Assembly: GCA_910586735.1 (NCBI GenBank)
Contig: CAJUJW010000002.1
Coordinates: 1 to 64,000 of the forward strand
DNA: 64,000 nucleotides
Direction: 5' to 3'
Origin: an uncultured Oscillibacter sp.
GTDB lineage: Bacteria > Bacillota > Clostridia > Oscillospirales > Oscillospiraceae
Part shown: positions 6,676 through 13,150 of the stretch, in pieces
How positions within the stretch are numbered: position 1 is the stretch's first letter
Layout of the letters: each line of letters starts with the position of its first letter
Notes under the pieces: model-generated
Told to the model about the DNA's origin: nothing
Databases searched by the model: none
The model's input: only the letters and a program-made list of their open reading frames with translations
Made by a program: the position numbers and the translations under genes

Positions 6676-8985
6676 TGTCGTTACCTCCTCGGAATGTTTG
6701 GGATTTCTGGTTTTGATGGGTCTGTCCTTTCTCGCGTCCCGCAGGCCGAACAGGTTCAGCCGCAGGGCGTTGGAAACCACGCAGAAGCTGGAGAGGCTCA
6801 TGGCCGCCGCGCCGAACATGGGGTTCAGCGTCAGGCCCAGGGGAATGAAGAGCCCCGCCGCCAGGGGGATGCCGATGGTGTTGTAAAAGAAGGCCCAGAA
6901 CAGGTTCTCGTGGATGTTCCGCAGCGTCGCCCGGCTGAGCCGGATGGCGGCGGGCACGTCGGAGAGGCGGCTTTTCATCAGCACCACGTCCGCCGCGTCG
7001 ATGGCCACGTCCGCCCCCGCACCGATGGCGATGCCCGTATCCGCCCGGGTCAGGGCCGGGGCGTCGTTGATGCCGTCCCCCACCATGGCCACCCGGCCCT
7101 GCTCCTTGAGCCGCCGGATGACGCTCTCCTTGCCGTCGGGCAGGACCCCGGCGATGACCTCGTCCACCCCGGCCTGGGCCCCGATGGCCTGGGCGGTGCG
7201 CTGGTTGTCGCCGGTGAGCATGACCACCCGGATGCCCATATTCTGGAGCTCCTTCACCGCCTGGGGGCTGTCCTCCTTCATCACGTCCGCTACGGCGATG
7301 ACGCCCAGCAATTTTCCGTCCCGGCTGAAGAACAGAGGCGTCTTGCCCTGGGCCGCCAGGGCCTCTGCCCGGTCCCGGAAGTCCTGGGGAACTTCGGCCT
7401 GGCCGCTGATGAAGCTGAGGTTCCCGCCGCCAAGGTCCGCGCCGTCCAGCCGGGCCGTGAGGCCGTTCCCCGGCAGGGCCTGGAAGTCCGTGACCTCCGC
7501 CGCCGGGATGTCCGCCTCCTCCGCCTTTTGCAGGATGGCCTTTGCCAGGGGGTGCTCGCTCTTCTGCTCCAGGGCCCTTGCCAGGCGGAGGAGCTCCCGC
7601 TCGTCCAGGCCCTGGGCGGGGAGAATGTCCGTCACCCTGGGCTCGCCCCTGGTGATGGTGCCCGTCTTGTCCAGGGCCACGATTTCAGTCCGGCCCGCGG
7701 CCTCCAGGGAGGCGGCGGTTTTGAACAGGATGCCGTTTTTGGCCCCCATGCCGTTGCCCACCATGATGGCCACCGGCGTAGCCAGGCCCAGGGCGCAGGG
7801 GCAGGAGATCACCAGCACGGAGATGCCTCTTGCCAGGGCGAAGCCCACGGTCTGCCCCAGGAGGAGCCAGACGAGGGTGGTCGCCACGGCGATGGAGATG
7901 ACCGCCGGGACGAAGACGCCGGAGACCTTATCCGCGATTTTGGCGATGGGGGCCTTGGTAGCCGCCGCGTCGCTGACCATCTGGATAATCTGGGAGAGGG
8001 TGGTGTCCTCCCCCACCCGTGTGGCCCGGCACTTGAGGAAGCCGGACTGGTTCACCGTGGCGGCGGACACGCCGTCCCCCGGCGCCTTGTCCACGGGGAT
8101 GCTCTCCCCCGTCAGGGCCGATTCGTTGACGGCGCTGGATCCCTCCGCCACCACGCCGTCCACAGGGATGTTCTCCCCAGGGCGGACCAGGAAAATGTCG
8201 TCCTTCCGGACCTGCTCAATGGGGACCGTGACCTCCTTCCCGTCCCGCTCCAGCACGGCGGTCTTGGGGGCCAGCTTCATGAGGCTTTTCAGGGCGTCGG
8301 TGGTCCGGCCCTTGGACCGGGCCTCCAGCATCTTGCCCACGGTGATAAGAGTCAGAATCATGGCGGCGGACTCGAAGTAGAACTCCATCATGTAGTCCAT
8401 CACCGCCGCCATATCTCCCCGGACCTGGGCGTCCGTCATGGCAAAGAGGGCGTAGGTGCTGTAGACAAAGGCCGCCGAGGCCCCCAGGGCCACCAGCGTG
8501 TCCATATTGGGGGCCCGGTGCCAGAGGCTCTTGAAGCCGCTGATGAAGAATTTCTGGTTGATGACCATGACGGCCACCGTCAGCAAAAGCTGGATCAGCC
8601 CCATGGCCACGTGGTTCCCGTGGAGGAAGTGCGGGACGGGCCAGTTCCACATCATGTGGCCCATGGAGAAGTACATGAGGACGGCCAGGAAAATCAGGGA
8701 GGACCACAGCCGTTTTTTCAGGAGCGGGGTCTCGTGGTCTGCCAGGGCCTCCTCGGGGTTGACGGCGGGCCCGGAGGCCTTTTCCGCTCCCTTTTGGGAC
8801 GCGCCGTAGCCCGCGCCCTCCACGGCGGCGATGATCTCAGAGGGGTCGGCGCTGCCCTCCACGCCCATGGAGTTGGTCAGCAGGCTGACGGAGCAGGCGG
8901 TGACCCCCGGCACCTTGCCCACGGCCTTTTCCACCCGGGCGGAGCAGGCGGCACAGCTCATGCCGGTGACGTTGTATTGTTCCAT
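6466..8985 (-). CDS. copA: Copper-exporting P1B-type ATPase with N- and C-terminal HMA domains
   Basis: An 839-residue inner-membrane pump that expels Cu+ using ATP. Order: N-terminal HMA domain with GMSCAAC (Cys11/Cys14), about eight membrane helices, actuator TGES loop, the CPC metal site SCPCALGLATP, phosphorylation motif DKTGT, the SEHPLA histidine of the nucleotide domain, and the hinge GDGINDAPAL. After the last helix comes a linker (KHSEEVTT) and a second HMA domain with GMMCGHC, nearly identical in size to free CopZ. That domain has its own ribosome site and ATG in frame (separate entry). The start at 8985 follows AAAGGAGGT. Cotranscribed with csoR, 13 bases upstream. Regulation by CsoR operators at 9314-9360. 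Confidence 0.95.
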   Translation of the reverse strand: MEQYNVTGMSCAACSARVEKAVGKVPGVTACSVSLLTNSMGVEGSADPSEIIAAVEGAGYGASQKGAEKASGPAVNPEEALADHETPLLKKRLWSSLIFLAVLMYFSMGHMMWNWPVPHFLHGNHVAMGLIQLLLTVAVMVINQKFFISGFKSLWHRAPNMDTLVALGASAAFVYSTYALFAMTDAQVRGDMAAVMDYMMEFYFESAAMILTLITVGKMLEARSKGRTTDALKSLMKLAPKTAVLERDGKEVTVPIEQVRKDDIFLVRPGENIPVDGVVAEGSSAVNESALTGESIPVDKAPGDGVSAATVNQSGFLKCRATRVGEDTTLSQIIQMVSDAAATKAPIAKIADKVSGVFVPAVISIAVATTLVWLLLGQTVGFALARGISVLVISCPCALGLATPVAIMVGNGMGAKNGILFKTAASLEAAGRTEIVALDKTGTITRGEPRVTDILPAQGLDERELLRLARALEQKSEHPLAKAILQKAEEADIPAAEVTDFQALPGNGLTARLDGADLGGGNLSFISGQAEVPQDFRDRAEALAAQGKTPLFFSRDGKLLGVIAVADVMKEDSPQAVKELQNMGIRVVMLTGDNQRTAQAIGAQAGVDEVIAGVLPDGKESVIRRLKEQGRVAMVGDGINDAPALTRADTGIAIGAGADVAIDAADVVLMKSRLSDVPAAIRLSRATLRNIHENLFWAFFYNTIGIPLAAGLFIPLGLTLNPMFGAAAMSLSSFCVVSNALRLNLFGLRDARKDRPIKTRNPKHSEEVTTMEKTMKIEGMMCGHCEARVKKALEALPEVSEAAVSHESGTAVVTLSGALTDEALKKAVEDQDYKVLGIQ

Positions 8986-8998
8986 AGGAGGACCTCCT

Positions 8999-9295
8999 TT
9001 ATTTCATCAGCTTCTGGAGGGTGCACAGCAGCTCCTCCACGGTCTCGTCCTTCCCCTCCCGGATGTCCCGGGTGACGCAGGTGCGGATGTGCTCGGAGAG
9101 GAGCTCCTTGGCGAAGGCGTTCAGCGCCGCGTTGGCGGCGGCCACCTGGGCCAGGATGTCGGGACAGTAGGCGCTGCGCTCCACCATGCCCCGGATGCCC
9201 CGGATCTGGCCCTCCACCCGGTTCAGGCGGTTGACGAGGCGTTTGTACTCCTCCTCAGAGCGCTGTTTGGTCTTGTGGCAGCCGCAGGTTTCCAT
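8999..9295 (-). CDS. csoR: Copper-sensing transcriptional repressor CsoR
   Basis: A 98-residue all-helical DNA-binding repressor of the CsoR/RcnR family that releases DNA on binding Cu+. The ligand set Cys-x24-His-x3-Cys is visible (YCPDIL ... SEHIRTC), matching the Cys-His-Cys triad of copper-type CsoR. The conserved RLNRVEGQIRGIRGM helix is present, and the N-terminus has an extra CGCH. ATG at 9295 was chosen over upstream codons because GAGGAGGG precedes it at a normal distance. It heads the csoR-copA operon, and two palindromic operators overlap its promoter, so autoregulation is expected. Confidence 0.93.
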   Translation of the reverse strand: METCGCHKTKQRSEEEYKRLVNRLNRVEGQIRGIRGMVERSAYCPDILAQVAAANAALNAFAKELLSEHIRTCVTRDIREGKDETVEELLCTLQKLMK

Positions 9296-9313
9296 GGCGG
9301 ACCCTCCTCGCTG

Positions 9314-9366
9314 AAAATACCCCATGGGGGTATTTTGATTGTATACCCCGGAGGGGTATTTGTCAA
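9314..9366 (-). promoter_or_regulatory. csoR-copA promoter with two CsoR operators
   Basis: On the minus strand: -35 TTGACA (9361-9366), a 17-base spacer, -10 TACAAT (9338-9343). One TACCCC/GGGGTA palindrome (9342-9360) fills the spacer; a second (9314-9336, AAAATACCCC/GGGGGTATTTT) lies just downstream of the -10. Both match the G/C-tract inverted repeats bound by CsoR. Bound repressor would block both polymerase entry and escape. Confidence 0.85.
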
Positions 9367-9387
9367 GCCCCAATTTGAAAAGAAAAA

Positions 9388-9417
9388 CCCGGCACAGGGA
9401 GCTTTCCCCGCGCCGGG
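9388..9417 (-). terminator. Intrinsic terminator after the LbH protein gene
   Basis: CCCGGC(GC) and GCCGGG arms around a CTCCC/GGGG inner stem, followed on the minus strand by TTTTTC. It insulates the upstream gene from csoR. Confidence 0.75.
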
Positions 9418-9434
9418 CCTTTGTATGAGCGCCG

Positions 9435-10097
9435 TCAGTTCTGAGGGACAATCTTCCCCGGTCCCTTGAAGATGCTCTCCGGCGGTACGGTTCCCCGGAC
9501 GGAGGACAGGGGGTAGACCCTGGAGCCCCGCCCCACGACGGCGCCGGGGTTCAGCACGCTGTTGCAGCCCACCTCCACGTGGTCCCCCAGGATGGCCCCG
9601 AACTTCTTCCGGCCCGTCTCCAGGCGCTCCCCGCCGTTTCGGACCACCACCAGGGTCTTGTCGGACTTGACGTTGGAGGTGATGGAGCCCGCGCCCATGT
9701 GGCTCTTGTAGCCCAGGATGGAGTCCCCCACGTAGTTGTAGTGGGGGGTCTGGACGCCGTCGAAGAGGATGACGTTTTTCAGCTCCACGGAGTTGCCCAC
9801 CACGCAGCCCCCGCCTACCAGGGCGGAGCCCCGGATGAAAGCGCAGTGCCGGACCTCGGTGTCCGGGCCGATGACGCAGGGCGCGCCCAGGAAGGCCGTG
9901 GGGGCCACGGAGGCGGTCTTGTGGACCCAGACTTGAGGGGAGCGCTCCTCATATTCCGCCGGGTCCAGGGTGGGGCCAAGCTGTAAAATCAGGTCCTTGA
10001 TGCCGTCCAGGGCCTCCCAGGGGTATTGAAATCGGGACAGGTAGTCCCCCGCCAGGGTGTGGGACAGGTCCAGCAGGGCTTTGATGGTCAGATTCAT
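9435..10097 (-). CDS. Left-handed beta-helix protein, UDP-GlcNAc pyrophosphorylase-like
   Basis: A 220-residue protein whose residues about 55-215 show the hexapeptide rhythm of a left-handed parallel beta-helix (VWVHKTASVAPTAF, PCVIGPDTEV, GCNSVLNPGAVVG). It resembles the C-terminal, acyltransferase-like half of GlmU-type proteins and is usually annotated as UDP-N-acetylglucosamine pyrophosphorylase-related. It has no nucleotidyltransferase domain, so it may be an acyltransferase or a binding subunit. The N-terminal helices (MNLTIKALLDLSHTLAG) are separate from the helix coil. ATG at 10097 follows AGGAGG. Monocistronic, ending at a terminator. Confidence 0.8.
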   Translation of the reverse strand: MNLTIKALLDLSHTLAGDYLSRFQYPWEALDGIKDLILQLGPTLDPAEYEERSPQVWVHKTASVAPTAFLGAPCVIGPDTEVRHCAFIRGSALVGGGCVVGNSVELKNVILFDGVQTPHYNYVGDSILGYKSHMGAGSITSNVKSDKTLVVVRNGGERLETGRKKFGAILGDHVEVGCNSVLNPGAVVGRGSRVYPLSSVRGTVPPESIFKGPGKIVPQN

Positions 10098-10208
10098 AAA
10101 TGACGCCTCCTGTTTTCGCCGCCGGGGCGGCTTGCTGGCGTTATTATATACCTCTTTTTAAGAGGCCGCAAGAGGTGCCGACTGTTTGATACGAATGTCT
10201 CCAGCCCG

Positions 10209-10279
10209 CGGCGTAGTGCGAGCGGGGGGGGGTTGGTGGTCGTCGAATCGGCTTCCTTCTCTTTTCGCTGCCGCTAACC
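10209..10279. repeat. 70-base dispersed repeat, copy A
   Basis: Shares CGGCGTAGTGC.AGCGGGGG, then GGTGGTCGTCGAATC, then TTCTCTTT.CGCTGCCGCTA with 56495-56563. The intervening bases differ slightly. Function unknown. Confidence 0.7.
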
Positions 10280-10312
10280 TGGTGGTTGCGGGGCTGGTTG
10301 GTCTGCTGCCTT

Positions 10313-10480
10313 CTATCGATATACCTCTGTAGGGGCGGACCTATGTGTCCGCCCTCCCTCCGGGTCTGCCTTTCTATCGGTAGAACCCTGTAGGGGCGGC
10401 AATCTGCCGCCCGTCCCCCATCCTCCTGCTCCTATCGGCAGAACATCCCGCAGGGGCCGACGCCCCCGGCGGCCCGTTCC
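10313..10480. repeat. Tandem palindromic units (about 59-base period)
   Basis: Units begin at about 10313, 10372 and 10431. Each has CTATCGGTAGAAC-like bases followed by TAGGGGCGG... and a matching ...CCGCCC arm, for example GGGGCGGCA-atc-TGCCGCCC. A partial fourth CTATCGGTA lies at 10525. They belong to the scattered TAGGGGC family listed elsewhere. Confidence 0.7.
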
Positions 10481-10585
10481 TACGAGCCCGCCCCCTACAC
10501 ACATTGTCCATTGCCAATTATTCCCCTATCGGTAAACCGCCCTATGGCCCCCGCCCGAATTTCATCTAATTTTAATATTTGGGTG

Positions 10586-10614
10586 TTGAAGACGGCGGCG
10601 GCTTTTTGTATAAT
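10586..10614 (+). promoter_or_regulatory. Sigma-A promoter of the cls operon
   Basis: TTGAAG (10586-10591), a 17-base spacer, TATAAT (10609-10614), 52 bases before the cls GTG start. Confidence 0.8.
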
Positions 10615-10666
10615 AGAAAGGTCAAACACTGAAACTGAAAGACTGTCGGCAAGGAGGTCAGGCCCT

Positions 10667-12241
10667 GTGCATAAGAACATCCCCCATATCCCCCCCGTGG
10701 AGGAGCGGATCGAGCGGAAGATTTCCGCCGTCACCAGCATCTCCATGTGCGCGCTGACGGTGATCGTCCAGATCGTCACCTCCCTGCTGATCTCCTTCCT
10801 TCTGGCCGAATACTCCAGCTTTGTCTACGCCCTGCTGCTCCTCGCCGGCGCGGCGGTGGCCATCCGGGTCTATCAGCGGCCCGGCAGCCCTACCTACAAG
10901 CTGGTTTGGATGTGCCTGCTCCTGGCTATGCCCGTGTCCGGCATGTTCCTCTTCTGCCTCTGGGGCGGGACCCATCAGGCCAAGCAGCTCAGCCTCCGGC
11001 AGGTGCCTGCCATTCCCAGCCGGGAGAGCCAGCGCATGGCCAGCGAGATCAACCTGGCCCGGCTCCGGCGGCAGTCCCCCGCCTGGGGGCGGCTGGCGGC
11101 GTATCTGGAAAAGCGGGGCTTTCTGCTCTACCGGGACACCGACGCCGTCTACTTCAAGGAGGGCGCGGAATTTTTCGAGGACCTGATTCAGCGCCTCCAG
11201 GAGGCGGAGATTTATATCTTCCTGGAGTATTATATTCTGGCGGAGGGACAGCTCTGGGACCGGATTTTCGCCGTTTTGAAGGAGCGGGCCGCCGCCGGGG
11301 TAGAAATCCACATCACCTTCGACGACTTCGGGAACCTGACCCGCTTTTCCGACGAGACCCTCCAGGCCCTCCAGAACGCGGGCATTGAGGTGAAGGTCTT
11401 CAACCCCGTCCACCGCTATGTGAACCGCATCTACTTCAACTACCGGGACCACCGGAAAATCGCCGTCGTCGACGGGCGGTACGCCTACACCGGGGGAATC
11501 AACATCGCCGACGAATACGCCAACCTGATTGTCCGCTTCGGCCACTGGAAGGACACCGCCGTCCGCATTGAGGGCGAGGGGGTCTGGGGCTTCGCCACCC
11601 AGTTCATGCAGATGTGGAAGATGATGGGCGGCTCCTTCCACAACGAGGACGACTATTACCGCCCCCGCCACGAGGCCGCGAAGTCGGCGGGCTGGTGCCA
11701 GCCCTTCACCGACGGACCCCTGAACAACCCGGACAACCCCATTGAGGAGATTTACCTCCAGCTCATCTCCTCCGCCCAGAAGATGCTCTATCTCACCACG
11801 CCCTACTACGCCGTGGAGGAGTCCATGCAGAAGGCCCTGTGCATCGCCGCCGACGGCGGCGTGGACGTGCGGCTGTTCATCCCCGGCGTCCCGGACCACC
11901 ACAAGTTCACCTACATGGTGGCGGAGACCTACTGGGGCGAGCTGTTGAGCCACGGCGTGAAAATCTACAAGTACACCCCCGGCTTCCTCCACGCCAAAAG
12001 CGTCATGGCGGACCGGGAGGTGGCCCTGATCGGCAGCACCAATATGGACTACCGGACCTTCCAGCTCCACTACGAGTGCGGCGTACTGCTGTACCACATG
12101 CCGGTGGTGGAGGAACTGCTGGAGGACCTGGACGGCATCCTGGCGGAGAGCCGGCCCTATACCCTGGAGGACTGGAACAAGCGGTCCTGGTTCCGCAGAA
12201 TCTGCGCCTCCGTGTTCCGCTTGGGATCAATTTGGTTATAA
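10667..12241 (+). CDS. cls: Cardiolipin synthase
   Basis: A 524-residue membrane enzyme of the phospholipase D superfamily that joins two phosphatidylglycerols into cardiolipin and glycerol. Two N-terminal hydrophobic helices (about residues 25-80) anchor it. The two catalytic HKD motifs are both present, HRKIAVVD-GRYAYTGG in the middle and HAKSVMADREVALIGSTN near the end. GTG at 10667 was chosen because AAGGAGGT lies at 10651-10658; an in-frame extension to 10511 runs through the promoter and is not coding. First gene of an operon with a PP-loop enzyme (21 bases on) and a Sel1 protein. Confidence 0.93.
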   Translation: MHKNIPHIPPVEERIERKISAVTSISMCALTVIVQIVTSLLISFLLAEYSSFVYALLLLAGAAVAIRVYQRPGSPTYKLVWMCLLLAMPVSGMFLFCLWGGTHQAKQLSLRQVPAIPSRESQRMASEINLARLRRQSPAWGRLAAYLEKRGFLLYRDTDAVYFKEGAEFFEDLIQRLQEAEIYIFLEYYILAEGQLWDRIFAVLKERAAAGVEIHITFDDFGNLTRFSDETLQALQNAGIEVKVFNPVHRYVNRIYFNYRDHRKIAVVDGRYAYTGGINIADEYANLIVRFGHWKDTAVRIEGEGVWGFATQFMQMWKMMGGSFHNEDDYYRPRHEAAKSAGWCQPFTDGPLNNPDNPIEEIYLQLISSAQKMLYLTTPYYAVEESMQKALCIAADGGVDVRLFIPGVPDHHKFTYMVAETYWGELLSHGVKIYKYTPGFLHAKSVMADREVALIGSTNMDYRTFQLHYECGVLLYHMPVVEELLEDLDGILAESRPYTLEDWNKRSWFRRICASVFRLGSIWL

Positions 12242-12262
12242 CATTGTGTCGGGAGGAACCCC

Positions 12263-13135
12263 ATGCCCCGTGAGCTTACCCCTCAGGAGACCGCCGAGCG
12301 CAGTCTTATTAAAACCTATCGCAAATCCATCTGGAACCCCTTCATCGCCGCCGTGAAGCGCTATGAGCTGGTGGCCCCGGGGGACCATATCGCCGTGTGC
12401 GTCTCCGGCGGGAAGGATTCCTTCATCCTGGCCAAGCTGATGCAGGAGCTACAACGGCACACGGACCGGCCCTTTGCGCTGACCTTCCTGGCCATGGACC
12501 CCGGCTACAACCCGGCCAACCGGGCCCTGCTGGAGGAGAACGCCCGGCGGCTGGGCATTCCCCTCACCATCTTTGAGAGCGGCATCTTCGACGTGACGGT
12601 CCAGGTGGAGAAGAACCCCTGCTACCTCTGCGCCCGGATGCGCCGGGGCAGCCTCTACGCCAAGGCCAGGGAACTGGGCTGCGGCAAGATCGCCCTGGGG
12701 CACCACTACTCCGACGTGATTGAGACCACCCTGCTGGGCCTGTTCTACGGCTCTCAGCTCCAGGCCATGCCCCCCAAGCTCCGCAGCAGGAACTTCCCCG
12801 GCATGGAGCTGATCCGCCCCCTGTACTGCGTCCACGAGGACGCCGTGGTCCGCTGGCGGGACTACAACCAGCTGCGCTTTCTCCAGTGCGCCTGCCGCTT
12901 CACCGAGGCGCGGGACGCCTCAGGCGACGGCGTGGGGGACAGCAAGCGCCAGGAGATCAAGCTCCTTCTCCGGGAGCTGAAAAAGACCAACCCCAACATT
13001 GAGAAAAGCATTTTCAGGGCCATCCACGGCGTCCAGCTGGACACCTTCCCCGGCTTCAAGCACCGGGGGGCGGCCTATACTTTCACCGATCTGTACAACG
13101 GCTCCCCACGCTTTGAATGGGGAGCGGACGCGTAA
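12263..13135 (+). CDS. TtcA-like PP-loop tRNA thiolation enzyme
   Basis: A 290-residue PP-loop ATPase, probably a tRNA 2-thiocytidine synthetase-like enzyme that adenylates a tRNA base before sulfur insertion. The pyrophosphate loop SGGKDS is at about residues 49-54. A CxxC pair (PCYLCARMRRG) and a later Cys (FLQCACRF) are placed as in the TtcA/TtuA class, which binds an Fe-S cluster. GHHYSDVIETTLL is the conserved second ATP-binding segment. The start follows GGGAGGAA. It sits 21 bases after cls and 15 before the Sel1 gene, so it is translated from the same message. Confidence 0.87.
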   Translation: MPRELTPQETAERSLIKTYRKSIWNPFIAAVKRYELVAPGDHIAVCVSGGKDSFILAKLMQELQRHTDRPFALTFLAMDPGYNPANRALLEENARRLGIPLTIFESGIFDVTVQVEKNPCYLCARMRRGSLYAKARELGCGKIALGHHYSDVIETTLLGLFYGSQLQAMPPKLRSRNFPGMELIRPLYCVHEDAVVRWRDYNQLRFLQCACRFTEARDASGDGVGDSKRQEIKLLLRELKKTNPNIEKSIFRAIHGVQLDTFPGFKHRGAAYTFTDLYNGSPRFEWGADA

Positions 13136-13150
13136 GGGAGGAAGAAATCT

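Larger units (their letters stand above)
10098..10585. other. Repeat-rich intergenic region, no gene seen
   Basis: About 490 bases between the beta-helix gene and the cardiolipin synthase promoter. It holds one copy of a 70-base dispersed repeat (10209-10279), then three or four units about 59 bases apart, and a fragment of an AT-rich repeat near 10503-10524 also seen near 15620 and 56700. No ribosome site or credible coding frame was found. Confidence 0.6.

Noticed and set aside
6274..9075. A 933-codon open frame on the plus strand opposite copA
   Set aside because: It is antisense to a gene with every P-type ATPase motif, has no ribosome site or domain, and is rich in Gly/Pro/Arg/His as expected from GC-rich third positions.
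10511..10666. N-terminal extension of cardiolipin synthase from 10511
   Set aside because: It spans the TTGAAG/TATAAT promoter; GTG 10667 has a strong ribosome site and gives the usual length.
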